DNA of 64,000 nucleotides from contig NC_089744.1 of the NCBI RefSeq assembly GCF_040412425.1, positions 30,222,001 to 30,286,000 on the forward strand. The letters run 5' to 3'. The DNA is from Macrobrachium rosenbergii. Taxonomy: Eukaryota > Arthropoda > Malacostraca > Decapoda > Palaemonidae. Positions 49,891 to 60,722 of this stretch are shown piece by piece (positions within the stretch are counted from its first letter, which is position 1; the number at the start of each line of letters is the position of its first letter). The notes below the pieces were generated by a model. The model had not been told where the DNA came from and ran no database searches. It was given only the letters and a program-made list of their open reading frames with translations. The position numbers and the translations under genes are program-made.

Positions 49891-49990
49891 TCACAAACAG
49901 GCAATACTACATTATTCACAAACAGGCAATTCTACATTATTCACAAACAGGCAATTCTACATTATTCACAAACAGGCAATTCTACATCAT
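49891..49990. repeat. 25-bp tandem repeat, four units
   Basis: Four copies of a unit with CACAAACAGGCAATTCTACA in the predicted intron, nearly identical to one another. Confidence 0.95.
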
Positions 49991-50764
49991 TCAGTAACTT
50001 CTCTCGAAGACTTCCCGTAATCCGATTCTTCAGACTGTCGCTTGAGTCATTAAGCTTTTTCTTAAATCGGAATGAAACTTGACCAGAAGTGAAAATCGTT
50101 GTCAGGGAAACTTTGATCATTTTAATCACTTATAAAACTATCGGGAACCGAAAAGCCTTCTATCTTTACTATGGTACTTTTAAAGCAGATTTTATCAAAA
50201 GATTTGAGTCTAGTGCCTTTTTGAGAACAGCCAAAGCGTCCGAAAAGAGTAACATATTTTAGAAACTGTAAGCTGGACGTGATTCTCAGGCAAATGAAAA
50301 ATGTCTAGATCATTTGACGACTTAAATCTCTTCAACAGAACCAGGTTTACTTTCAGTTGATCAAACACCCAGTGTAAGTGATGACATATTATACGCAGAC
50401 ACACAAGCGAACGCAAGAAGTGGCTGATTCCAGATTCAGAGATCAGTGTTTTGTCAAGAACTCTCAATAGCGCCGATATATTATTAATAAAAATAATGAG
50501 CGACAGACTCCACACCTAAAATGCGCATAAGACAGTTATGATTCTGCAGTTATAAACAAAGTTCGCTGCGCTTCCGTCCTAACGTCAAATACAGATCAGA
50601 ATTCGCATTCTTTCTTTTTGCTATATTTGTGTTACAGCCGTCTTTCAATCTCATTTAAACAAGACTATGGGGCCTTGAAAGGCTGAAATGTTTCGAAAAC
50701 AATGAGGACCACATCGATATTCGTGAAAAATCTCCAGTTTCTATCATAGTTGACACCCTTCTCT

Positions 50765-50768
<4 letters not shown>

Positions 50769-50822
<54 letters not shown>
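50769..50822. repeat. (ATT)n microsatellite
   Basis: About 18 ATT units. The LINE tail words found beside other ATT tracts are not evident here. Confidence 0.95.
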
Positions 50823-50825
<3 letters not shown>

Positions 50826-51200
50826 TACTAAGAAACCCCTAAAATTTACTGTGATTCTTTCACGTCAGGGAAGAGGGCAATTTTGATCACTTTGGCGTGA
50901 CCCAAGGGACGTACAGAGTTGTCAAACATTATCTATAGATTATATATCTTCGACATATCCAGTTTTAATTGTTATTGATGATGATAATAATTATGTCGTT
51001 TTTGACTTGTGGTTTTACTTTCAAGCGTTGGCATGACAACTGACATATCAACAGGAACTCTAAAAGGATAACGCTTTATTCTTCCACTTTTCAGAGGGTT
51101 CAAAAGGTGCACGAAGGGAGAGGTGCTGTACTTGGCGAAGGGTTCCTTTGATCAACTCTGGGCAGGATAAATCAGACCTGCCTTCCTCCGCTGATCAGCC

Positions 51201-52280
51201 ATGACGACTGAACTGTCAATGCGAGAGCAGCGAGTGATCGTCAAGTACTTATACCTGAAGAAATGTGACCCCACCGAAATCCACAAACAGTTGACGGGTG
51301 TGTGTGGAGAAGGGGCGGTGACTTACAAAGTTATCAGAGAATGGATCACTGACTTCCAGGAGGGGAGAATTGATCTAATGGACCAATGTCCCAAGTGTAC
51401 CGGAGGCGGAACCAACAATGGAACAGCCGCACCGACTGATCCAGCAGCTGTGGCACGACTTGAGATGCTCCTCAACAGCGATCGACGTGTCACGATTGAT
51501 CAGGCCTCGGAGATGGTGAACATCACCAAACATGCAACTCAGATGATTATCACAAATGTCTTGGGCTTGAAACGAGTCTGCGAGAGATGGGTACCAAGAC
51601 TGCTCACTCCAGAACAGCGACTGCACAGAATAGCGACGTGTCAGGAATTGCTGGATCGTTATGAGGCTGAGGGGGACGAGTTTTTGGGGAAAATTGTGAC
51701 GGGCGACGAGACATTCGTTAATTACTACCTCCCCGAAAGGCGGCCCTCTGCTACGTACAAATATCCAGGTCCGGAAAAGAACAAAATTTATCAAGCCCAG
51801 TTCCGTGTATTATACGCAGTGTTTTATGACATGCAAGGGTTGCTCTTAGCCCACCCAGTGCCAGAACAAACTCAGATGACAGCCGAGTACTATTCTTACA
51901 TAGTGCGCGATCTCCTGCTCCCAGTTATCAAGAAGAAACGGCGTTCCCCAGACGGCAAAGACAGGGACATCATCCTCTTGCATGACTGCACTGCCATGCA
52001 CGCGGCTAAGCTCACGCAAGCTACTCTGAAGGACCTCAACATCGAGACGCTGCCGCAGCCTCCAGATTCTCCCGACCTTCTTCCAGCCGAGTACTGGCTG
52101 TATCCGCACATACGGGAGCAGGTCAAGAGCTCAACTTTCAAAGACCGTTCGAGCACTTGGTCGGCACTTCAGCATCACACCAACAGCTTCGCAGAGAACG
52201 AACTCAAAGAGTCGATTCGTCGTCTACCGGAGAGATGGGCCAAAGTTATCGATTTCTCGGGTGGGCTGCATATATTGTAA
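51201..52280 (+). CDS. Mariner-type transposase-derived protein, likely domesticated
   Basis: A 359-residue mariner-family protein; active mariner transposases are about 345. An N-terminal helix-turn-helix (about 9-55) is followed by a second helical DNA-binding part (about 84-125), the family linker WVPRLLTPEQ (130-139) and the DDD/E domain. The catalytic positions are D169 (VTGDETF), D262 (HDCTAMH) and E297 (SPDLLPAEYWLYPH). The 92- and 34-residue gaps match mariner, but the third residue is Glu instead of Asp. HDN is HDC, and the GRP-type motif between the DNA-binding parts is replaced by QCPKCTGGG. The ATG has a G at -3 and follows an in-frame stop. No frameshift or stop interrupts it and no terminal inverted repeats are visible. 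Intact coding with altered active-site motifs plus upstream splice and TATA signals suggests a host gene (inference). The alternative is a recently inactivated transposon copy. Confidence 0.88.
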   Translation: MTTELSMREQRVIVKYLYLKKCDPTEIHKQLTGVCGEGAVTYKVIREWITDFQEGRIDLMDQCPKCTGGGTNNGTAAPTDPAAVARLEMLLNSDRRVTIDQASEMVNITKHATQMIITNVLGLKRVCERWVPRLLTPEQRLHRIATCQELLDRYEAEGDEFLGKIVTGDETFVNYYLPERRPSATYKYPGPEKNKIYQAQFRVLYAVFYDMQGLLLAHPVPEQTQMTAEYYSYIVRDLLLPVIKKKRRSPDGKDRDIILLHDCTAMHAAKLTQATLKDLNIETLPQPPDSPDLLPAEYWLYPHIREQVKSSTFKDRSSTWSALQHHTNSFAENELKESIRRLPERWAKVIDFSGGLHIL

Positions 52281-53126
52281 AGCTGAATTTAGACGGGCAT
52301 AATTTTTATGGTAGTGCCAGCATGATTAGGTCAAATTTTAGCGTATGCACACGGAGAAGGGTATGGTCATACGGTCATCATTAAGATTTTTGGGATCTGC
52401 ACAATGCACTTCGCGTATCCCAGAATATTAGCTGGAAAAACGCCTAAACAATCGTCTAGTTCACTTTCTAAAACACCTGTATAATAATTGTGTATTGTTT
52501 GCGGTAAGGTAATTAAAAAACAGTTTCCTTAGGCTTCTAAGAATAGTAGGGTTGAATATGACTCGTTAGTCAGCATTATTGAGCGATAAATTCTGGACAC
52601 TCTTAAATCCTAAATACAATTTACACGACGGCAAAATGGTGTCGGGGGTGAAAAACGGGCTTTCATATATTTCCCCGCAATTTAGATCGCGCAATTGGGC
52701 ACTTGCCAGTGGCAATACATTCTCATTAATAGCCATCATCACTCTCGAGACTTTTCAGTATCGGATCATTGGAACCACCTGACTTAAATCGGTTTTTCAC
52801 TTGAAGTCGGGTTAATTAGGACAAATAAACTGACAGGAAAAAAGAAGAGGAACGAGAAAGATTCTTAGTCAGAAGTCGGACCAAAATGTTTTTGGTACTT
52901 CGTGATAGTAATAAATAGAGGATTATTTATATTTTGTTAAACTGAACTGATATAAATAGATATGTATACTAATAATTCAGATTCAATTATTTTAACTGCC
53001 AATGTACTGACAAAAGAACAATAAAATTCAAAAAGTTAGTTGAATAATCTTTCATTTGATTACGCTGCTTCCTTCCTTAATCTCTGTCTTTATGGCTTTC
53101 GAAATGCGTTCGAGAAATGCATCTCT
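52281..53126. other. 3' flank of the mariner-derived ORF, no other gene
   Basis: AT-rich DNA. I looked for a terminal inverted repeat matching the region upstream of the ORF and did not find one. Confidence 0.45.
53020..53025 (+). terminator. Candidate poly(A) signal
   Basis: AATAAA 740 bp after the mariner-derived stop codon. Another AATAAA lies at 52910-52915. Confidence 0.35.
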
Positions 53127-53326
<200 letters not shown>

Positions 53327-53811
53327 TGTTCCAGGATAACTCTGAAATGCATTGAGCAATTTCAACCAAACTTGGTATACATATGACTTACTATCTAAAA
53401 AAGAATATTGTGGGGGTAATACATCACTAGCACCAAAGGGGGTGGGAATGAGAAGGGCTTCCTTGAAACGGGGCTGGTTCTGCCTGCAGACTTAGAAACT
53501 AAATAAACTCTACAGGTTTATCATACCTCATTTTGGTATACATATGACTTACTACCTGGAAAAGAATACTGTGGGGGTAAGACATCACTGGCACCATAGC
53601 AGGTTGGGGTGGGAAGGGCGTGGCATGTAAAAACAACCGAAAACATCATTTATTAGTGTCTAATACATAGTTTTCGAGGTGACAGATGAATAGTGACAGT
53701 CCCGATGCCCTTTAGTCCAAGTTCAACCCCGATAGGGATGGGAGGTGAGAAGGGGTGAAATATAAAATGTCAAAATTGGTGGGCAATGTAACTGAAGCAA
53801 CTATCTTAACA

Positions 53812-53858
<47 letters not shown>

Positions 53859-53909
53859 ATCAGTTGTCATTCAGAGTTTTCTCAGGCAGCACTGGGTTGG
53901 TCAGCTAGT
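53327..53909 (+). mobile_element. Candidate non-autonomous Helitron-like repeat
   Basis: The body starts after a TG tract (TTCCAGGATAACTCTGAAAT) and ends GGGTTGGTCAGCTAGT, with CTAG at 53905-53908 as in Helitron 3' termini (CTRR before T). A possible short stem, CTG-GGTTGGT-CAG, precedes it. Inside, a block containing TGGTATACATATGACTTACT is duplicated at 53372 and 53533 (161-bp offset). An AG tract lies at 53816-53854. No Rep or helicase coding. The end match is short, so the class is tentative. Confidence 0.4.
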
Positions 53910-54004
53910 GTGTGTGTATATACATACACACATATATGTGTATATATTTATATATATACTGTATATGTATATATATATATATATATATATAAGAGAGAGA
54001 GAGA
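53910..54004. repeat. Degenerate TG/TA/AG microsatellite
   Basis: Mixed TATACA, TATG and TATA words ending in an AG tract. Confidence 0.9.
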
Positions 54005-54567
54005 CCAAAACCACGCACACGATCAATGAACAAAACTTTCAACTCGGGTATTTCCACAAAGCCAGTGAAAGTTTCATGCGTGAACAGTATATCACAACAT
54101 GTAACCCAGGATAAAGTGTTAACAGGAAAACTAAGATAATAAGGATAGCAGGACATCAAAATATATTTAAAAAAAACGTCGTACGATCTAAGAAAAATTC
54201 ACAGTAATGTGAAAATGAACGAGAAAGTGGGAAAATGGGACAAGCTTCACTGACGGGCAATAAGCATTACAGTCGACTGACCCCCAACACCTAAATTCAC
54301 CATTTCAGCCTATGGAGCACAATCATATGATCAGTACAACAGATGGTCCATTTACACTATGGTATATAAAACAACTAAAGCATAAAACAAACTGGGAATC
54401 ACAAGGAAGTCATATGTGCATTGCTTTACAAGACAGTAGCTTAAGAAAGGCAAGACGTAGAAATATCTGGGACGCAACAAAATCACTTTGCTGATAAGTT
54501 CCCTTGACTTATAAATTACTCTTAGCTATGTCTGGAGTCAAGATGTTCCCACATAAGACCAATACAT
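54005..54567. other. Unique sequence, no gene seen
   Basis: Mixed AT-rich DNA with no supported feature. Confidence 0.5.
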
Positions 54568-54584
54568 AACGGTTCATTTATATA

Positions 54585-54838
54585 TCAATTGGAATACAAA
54601 ATTTAGACCCAAGGCCAAGCGCTGGGACCTGTGAAGTTATTCACCACTGAAAATAATGTTGAAACAATTGTTAGGAGAAGGTGGACAGTACGATGGAAGA
54701 AAGAGAATAAGAACGGAGGTACAGTAAAAGGAATGGAAGCAGTTGCAGCTAGGGTCCGGAGGGACGCTGCAAAGAACCTAAAGTAATGCCTACATTTTAC
54801 CGCGTGAGGGACACTGACAGCAATACCCCCTACGGAGA
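54585..54838. mobile_element. SINE-like repeat, copy 4, with target-site duplication
   Basis: All landmark blocks are present, though the middle is shortened relative to the 5958 copy. Flanks AACGGTTCATTTATATA (54568-54584) and AACGGTTAATTTACATA (54839-54855) match at 15 of 17 positions, a second independent target-site duplication for the family. Confidence 0.85.
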
Positions 54839-54855
54839 AACGGTTAATTTACATA

Positions 54856-55261
54856 ATCATAAGATAGGTGGAAGTTTTGAGTGAAGACTGTCTCAGCGAT
54901 TTATTTGAATTTAACTTTGAATGAGGAAATATGCTGTTATTTGAATTAAAATAATTCAACCGTTTAATATTTTTCGATGATGTCATTTTTACTTGGATAG
55001 AAAAGAAAGAAGCAATACAGTCTTGTTCTTTCATCCGAGGTAAACAGAAAGTCGTTCCTTGTGCATTATAAAGCTCCCCAACTACTGACTGATTTGTCTT
55101 TGTCAGATTGCCTCGTGATGACAAATATATCCGTCTTTTCTAAGTGATGCACAATATCCTTTTAAATAACCGGTGTACTTAGCATGGATTCCCTGAATTG
55201 ACTGAAGGCTGATGCAGAATTGGAAAGTGTACACAAGATATATCCGGTCTGAATAAGAACT
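54856..55261. other. Unique sequence, no gene seen
   Basis: No supported feature. The 91-codon minus frame is unrecognised. Confidence 0.5.
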
Positions 55262-55508
55262 GGAATATAAATTTTCGGCCAAAGACCAAAGCGCTGGGAC
55301 CTATGAGGTCAATCAATGCTGAAAATCATGCTGAAACAACTCGGTTAGGAGAGTGTGGAAAGTAAGATGGAAAAAAATATGAACGGAGGTACAGTAAAAG
55401 GAATGGAAGGGGTTGCAGCTAGGGGGCGAAGGGACGCTGCAAAGAACCGTAAGTAATGCCTGCAGTACACTGCGTGAGGTGCACTGACGTACCTATCCCT
55501 CTACAGGG
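55262..55508. mobile_element. SINE-like repeat, copy 5
   Basis: Contains GGGACCTATGAGGTCAATCA, GTTGCAGCTAGGG and the terminal CTCTACAGGG in order. The central block is partly deleted. No clear flanking duplication. Confidence 0.82.
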
Positions 55509-56201
55509 TTGAACGAAACGAGTTAGCTTGATAAGAACTACACAACCCATGGCAGTATGCCATATAAAGCCATTAGGAATAGAGACGGCATTTTACAGAC
55601 TGCTAATAATTCTTGTGGACGTTGATTTGCAGACACGTTCTACATCTCTACAAGATATATGATTATGAGGTGGCTGACTTAAAGATGTGGTTATCAGACT
55701 CTGGATTTAGATTCTGTTTTGCCTAGATTATTTTGCTGTAAGTAAAAAAGGGAAGAGATGCTTCACATGAGAAATAAGGTTTCTGTGGTTGAAATTCACA
55801 CAAAACCTTCATATTTTGAATATTTTTTTTACATAGGTCTTTTATATGATGACTGATGTTCACTCTAATATTTTGTATGTGTGGTTAATTATTTAAGTAT
55901 TCTATTATCCTTGCTGGATGGATTTACCTCATAATTATTCAACCAAGTGTTAATTTTCGAGTTAATCAACTTTATATGTATTGCATGGATTTTCTTTTTT
56001 ATTATTTCCACACTGGTCGTATCATTTCAGATTTAATCTAAAAATATGTAATATTCTGTATTAGCTAATAGTTCCTCTTTATCTTTCTGATATGGCTGCT
56101 ACAGGATAATATACCTGGTCCTAATATCATTGTATGTTGGACAATAAAATTAGATAGGCTCCAAATTTTCCTTTACCTCTTCCTGATATAAACATTACAT
56201 T

Positions 56202-56241
<40 letters not shown>

Positions 56242-57000
56242 CACACCAAGTTTAGTCTCTCATGCTATTTTAAACTTCCTACGCAAATTCAGGGTTTATT
56301 TTCCATTCACTTATATTTTCTAAGCCTTTTTACACAGTGCTTATAATTTCTTGAGATTATTATTCCTTATTCTGCTCAATTAGTGTCTAATAATGATGTG
56401 CACAAAGGATCAAGACAGTTAAACTATAGCTTCCACATGAATGAAAGGAAAAAGAATATGTTAGGAAAGTTTTTTTATTTACTTACGAAAAAGAAAAAAG
56501 AACAACATTTGGTAGCGAGAGCGGAAAAGGTGAGAAACGAAACTAAGAGAGCTCGGTAATCGACGGACGAAGGCGCTCAGGAGGTGCCGTTGCAAGGAAA
56601 TAAAATCACCTAGCTTGAACTGATGAGAACACATGGTTGTGATTGATATTTGCTCAGTTTACTTGGTCGTGAAAAATCACTGACAAATAAAGTCGCGTTA
56701 ATCTAGACAGTCGAAAGCTGAGGTAAGGTTTAGAGCAAATATTGGTAAATCTAAGCAAAAGATCCGTAAGGACTATCCTATTACCTTGGAAAATGATTTT
56801 TCCTACACTTTTATTGTTGCGGATAGAGGTGGTAGTGTTTACTGTCGGGCAATTATTATTAATAACCTCGTATCTACCCAATATGGTTGGGGACCCTTTG
56901 GGAACGAGGGATTTTGGCTGGGGGAAAACGGTGGGAGAAAAACCTGACCGCTATGTTGTTATGGAATGGTTTCGCGCACGCGCAAGTCATAGGGAGCGGC
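55509..57000. other. 1.5 kb of unique sequence with one GT microsatellite
   Basis: AT-rich DNA. A (GT)n tract lies at 56204-56239. No gene supported. Confidence 0.5.
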
Positions 57001-57660
57001 TAAGGAAACCTATGGTAGATGGGTTTTGGGGGCGGAGCTCCCTGGCCAAGTAACACGGCCTGCTAGGTTAGGTTAGTTTAGGATACGTTATGTTAGTACA
57101 GTTCTTTTTATGGTAATTCTATATATTAGTTCCGCGCCTGTTTTTACCTTTTCAACTGGTTTTTTCTACACTTTTAGGGGTTCTGATACTGGCGGTGCAT
57201 CTGTTTGTTGTCGGCCAAGTGGAATGTCCCTTCACCGTGTTTAGTACTGGCCCGGGGGTGGGGAGGGGTTGGGTACCCATACGTTAACAAGTTATTGCAC
57301 TTGCCGGACGGGATATGAACAGTTTGAAACAGATGTACCCGTGCTCTGCCTTGTGAAGAACGCGTATGGAAACCCCTTGTTGGATGGACTTCAAGGGTTA
57401 ATTACAGGTTAATAACACTCGAGCGCCAAAAATTAAAGGTAAATTCATAATTAGCATCCAAAAAAATGTAGAAAAATTAAGTTAGAAGGCAGTCGCCGCT
57501 GCGGAGCTCCGCGCCTGTTTTTACCCAAACTTATTATAAAAGGAACTGTACTAACCTAACGTACCCTAACCTAACCTAACCAAGCAGGCTGTGTTACTTA
57601 GCTGGGGAGCTTTGCCCCCCAAACTCCCCGGTGAAGGAAACCACTTTTTACCAAAAGCTC
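57001..57660. mobile_element. Inverted-repeat element with TTAGG-like motifs
   Basis: Left arm (about 57020-57115) and right arm (about 57530-57640) are reverse complements over some 85-110 bp with scattered mismatches. Matching words include AAGTAACACGGCCTGCTAGG against the complement of CAAGCAGGCTGTGTTACTTA. The arms carry TAGGTTAGGTTAG and CCTAACCTAACCTAACC, which read as short runs of TTAGG. About 400 bp separate the arms, and CCGCGCCTGTTTTTACC appears in direct orientation at the inner edge of each. No ORF. Likely a MITE or foldback. Confidence 0.7.
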
Positions 57661-57930
57661 CCATATAACACTGCACATATGCGATAGCATATAGCTTTTG
57701 AGGTTAATTACAGGTTAAGGGGCCACTGAATGACCTTGGGACGGCAGCCTTCCCACCAAAAGAAAGCAAGTAAGAAACATAACGAAAACGGCATAAATAG
57801 CCTATGGTTTTGATATCAGGAATGAAAATTTTTGCTATTTATCACATTTTTGAGATGACACAGCACTGTTAAAATAAAAAATTCAAGGAAACCTTAAAAC
57901 AGTAAGGGGGACCAAGTTGGGAAACCAGGG
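57661..57930. other. Unique junction before the DIRS-like element
   Basis: No supported feature. TTAATTACAGGTTAA occurs here and also near 57398, which may be a further repeat of the preceding element. Confidence 0.4.
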
Positions 57931-58087
57931 TTGTCCTGACACAATATACAAACCATCGGTCCTTTACATTAGGAATTACTTTCAGCGTAGGCTGGAAACG
58001 GCTGTTAAACTCTTGAGCAAGGTGGTTAGGCAGTAACTACCGCCAGGTAGGCAGGAATACCTGCCTGCCTGGATTTAAACATTCCAG
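57931..58087. repeat. Left terminal repeat of DIRS-like element, unit 1
   Basis: A 157-bp unit from TTGTCCTGACACAATATA to ATTCCAG. Its GGTCCTTTACATT...ACATTCCAG body is the reverse complement of 62108-62225 with moderate divergence. Confidence 0.8.
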
Positions 58088-58243
58088 TTGTTCCGACACA
58101 ATATACAAACCCTCAGTCCTTAACAGTAAGATTACTTTCAGGTTAGGCTGGAAAACAGCCGTTGAACTTCAAACGAGGTGGTTAGGTAGTTAACTAACGT
58201 CCAGGAGGTGGGAGTACCACCTGCCCAGATGTAAACATTCCAA
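58088..58243. repeat. Left terminal repeat of DIRS-like element, unit 2
   Basis: Tandem partner of unit 1, starting TTGTTCCGACACAATATA and ending ACATTCCAA. Equally related to the inverted right end. Confidence 0.8.
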
Positions 58244-58340
58244 TTTGCTTTCGGCTGTCATGGAATGTGGACGTTGTTCTTCGCTGTCTGCCTGACTGCC
58301 CTTTTTCAACCTTTTGGTGGGAAAATTCCTTTTTTTGAGT

Positions 58341-60713
58341 ATGAATGCTGACAAACCTTCTAAACCCTCCTATCCCCAGCATGTGTGTCCTGGGGTGGGA
58401 GGCAAAAAATGTAATACCTTTCGTTCTAGCGTCGACACAGACCCACACGCCCTTTGCCCAACTTGCAGGGGACGTGTGTGTTTGTGCAACGCTCCTTGTA
58501 GCAAGTGTTGTTCCTGGTTTCCCAAGCAATGGAAGAGGTTTGAGGGGAGGAAACGATACCGTCGGAAGCCGGCCAAGGAATCATCCGAGGGTAACACACC
58601 CCCGATGACTCCAGTGGTGGCTAATGTGTCAGGTTCGTTTCTTCCTCCCTCTGAACTTCCCCTGCTTGCTCCCTCTCCCTCGGGTGAGAACTCCCCCTCC
58701 CCTTCCTCATTCGTTTCATCAGGTGTGGAAGGACGTGGGGGGCCGGTTGATCAGGACATCCTCTCGGGGGTCTCTTCTCGAGCTGGGGGAATTTTTTCCC
58801 CCAGAGCGAGCAGAGACTTCCCAGTTTAATCCAACTGTTTCCTCAGGTTTCGGGGTGGATACTAACCAGGTATCAGACCTATCCTTGGCCTGGTTACGCC
58901 TGGGTCTACCTGGCGTTCTGTCACTGGAGGGCCTGGTATCTCATCTGTCTGGCGCTCCAGTAACAACGCATTCGGCTACCACTACCACCACCACATCTGT
59001 CACCATGTCTGCTTTCACCAAGCCCATGTCGGTGGCTTCACACCTGGACACCCAGGTTTCGGTTACCCCTGCCTCTCACCATTCCGTACCGCTGCCTCCT
59101 GGGTTCCTGACCCTGCTCTCACGACCTGGGCCTTCCTACATGGTGACATTGACGGTGCTGTATATGACTGTTCCTGCCCCTGTTGCTGACCCTGGCCCAC
59201 ATATGACTATGGTTACGGCTCCTTGCTTCCCTGTCGCTCGCCCCGGCTTGACTACTGACTCGCCCCCCATGCCTTCGACCCTGGCTCGGCCCGGCCTGGC
59301 TGCCCGCGCGCCACCCGTGCCTTCATTCCTGGCTCCCCTCTGCATGTTCCGTGGCTGCCGCGCTGATGTTCCTGCCCCGGTAACTGCTGGCCCGAGCATC
59401 GCCTACACTACCCGGGTTGCGCCTGCTGCTGTGGCCCCCCCGGCTGCTCCTGCATGGTTTGGGGACCTGACTTCAATCCTGAGGAAGATGGTGAAGAAGA
59501 AGTCAAAGAAGAGATCGAGAAAGGTGTTGTCATCGTCACCTTCGTCTTCGTCTGCTACCTCTTGTTCCTCTTCTCCTTCTGAGGCTTCCCAGCCAAAGAT
59601 GAAGAAGCCTGCCTCTCCCCCCCAAGAAGTCTCGCACCGAGACCTCTAATGGACTGCCTCCTTCCACAGGGAAGGCAGTGGGATCTCTCGCTGGCTCTTC
59701 CTGATCCACGGATCAGGGAACCGCTGCTCTGGCCCCCGGGTCAGTCGCAATGGGAGCCATGGGCGTGCAGACCACGGACCGCACTCCCCCTGCTGTGCCG
59801 AAGAAACCTGCTTCTAAGGCCAGCGGGTCCACGTCGGACACTCGTGCGCGACTCGCTCCAAGTACCCAGGTTTCCAAGGAGACCCGGGTACCCCAGGCTG
59901 ATATGGGAGAGACTTCTCGCCGTACAGACCCTGGCGTGGGGCAAGAGAAAGAGTCCAGGCATGCAGATGCCCTGACTCTTCCTGCTGGTACTTACATGAG
60001 TGCCAAGCCAGGTTCCCGGGAAAGTGCTTCGGTCCCTCGGGTCCGAACGCCTGGAGAAGCAGAGAAGAGGTCCCCTGCTCAGTCTTCCCGAGAGGCTACG
60101 GCCTCGAAGAAGACTGGGGTGTGTCTAGAGGACAGCGCAAGCTTGTGCCAGCCAGCCGTGTGCTCGACTCCTCCCAGTCCCCGGCCGTGTCCGCGCTGCC
60201 AGCCTGGCTCGGGGGAGGCAAGCGCGCGGCTCGACTCTCGTGAGCCGCTCCACTCTCCTCGACCCGGGCTGCTGTTACCACCGTGGGTTGGTGACCGCTC
60301 CCTGCCCGCTGCCCCTGTTGGTTCTGCCAGCAAGGCCAGTGGGAGTGCCCGATCTTCCTTGCCTGTCCCCTCTACCTCCTGGGCTCCCTCCAAGGGGCAC
60401 AAGTCGGACAGGAAGAACTCTGGCGAGTTTTCTCCCCAGAGTTCAACCTCGGGGGCGTATGTACCTGGCTCTGTCCTCGACTCGACCAGGTCTTATGCCC
60501 GCGTGGTGCAGGAAGGATCACAGAGGTCTGCCGAGGTTCTCCCTCCTGCAGGGAGAGTAGATCGGGAGGACAACACTCTGGAAGGACTTGAGGGTCCTCT
60601 TCCCTGGGATACGGACACCCCCAAGATACAGAGGATGTAAGCTCAGGTTATTGCGCTGATTCGTCAGCACAGTGACCTCAGGGAAGGGACCACAGCCTCA
60701 ACTGTGGATCGTC
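58341..60713 (+). pseudogene. DIRS gag-like region, broken across three frames
   Basis: From the ATG at 58341 a Cys/His-rich N-terminus is read: HALCPTCRGRVCLCNAPCSK then CCSWFPKQW. The C-x2-C...C-x3-C-x2-C spacing suggests a zinc-binding domain of the kind seen at the start of DIRS-type ORF1. Coding then moves to frame +1 (about 58740-59649, containing VSDLSLAWLRLGLPGVLSLE) and to frame +2 (59750-60640). Most of the rest is Pro/Ser/Ala-rich, low complexity. A TAA at 60638-60640 interrupts the last frame, which continues AQVIALIRQHSDLREGTTAS. Two frameshifts and one stop make it non-functional. Assignment to gag is by position and composition, not a clear domain match. Confidence 0.6.
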
Positions 60714-60722
60714 TCAGGGCCC

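Larger units (their letters stand above)
49762..51094 (+). other. Predicted intron of the mariner-derived gene
   Basis: The interval starts GTAAGA and ends in a pyrimidine-rich acceptor, TTCTTCCACTTTTCAG, at 51094. The 1,333-bp intron contains a 25-bp tandem repeat (49891-49990), an (ATT)n tract (50769-50822) and no recognisable coding. Confidence 0.5.
51095..53041 (+). other. Predicted terminal exon carrying the mariner-derived ORF
   Basis: From the acceptor at 51094 there are 106 bp of leader, then the ORF, then about 740 bp of 3' sequence. AATAAA hexamers occur at 52910 and 53020; the latter is a plausible poly(A) signal. An in-frame TGA at 51192 lies before the ATG, so the ORF starts within this exon. 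Confidence 0.5.

Noticed and set aside
51375..52156. Minus-strand frames of 86-139 codons opposite the mariner-derived ORF
   Set aside because: Shadows of a GC-rich coding strand. No recognisable motifs.
56742..57053. 103-codon plus frame
   Set aside because: Overlaps the arm of the inverted-repeat element. No domain and no start or splice context.
58194..60402. Minus-strand and alternate plus frames over the DIRS gag-like region
   Set aside because: Low-complexity Pro/Ser/Gly/Arg-rich shadows of GC-rich coding.
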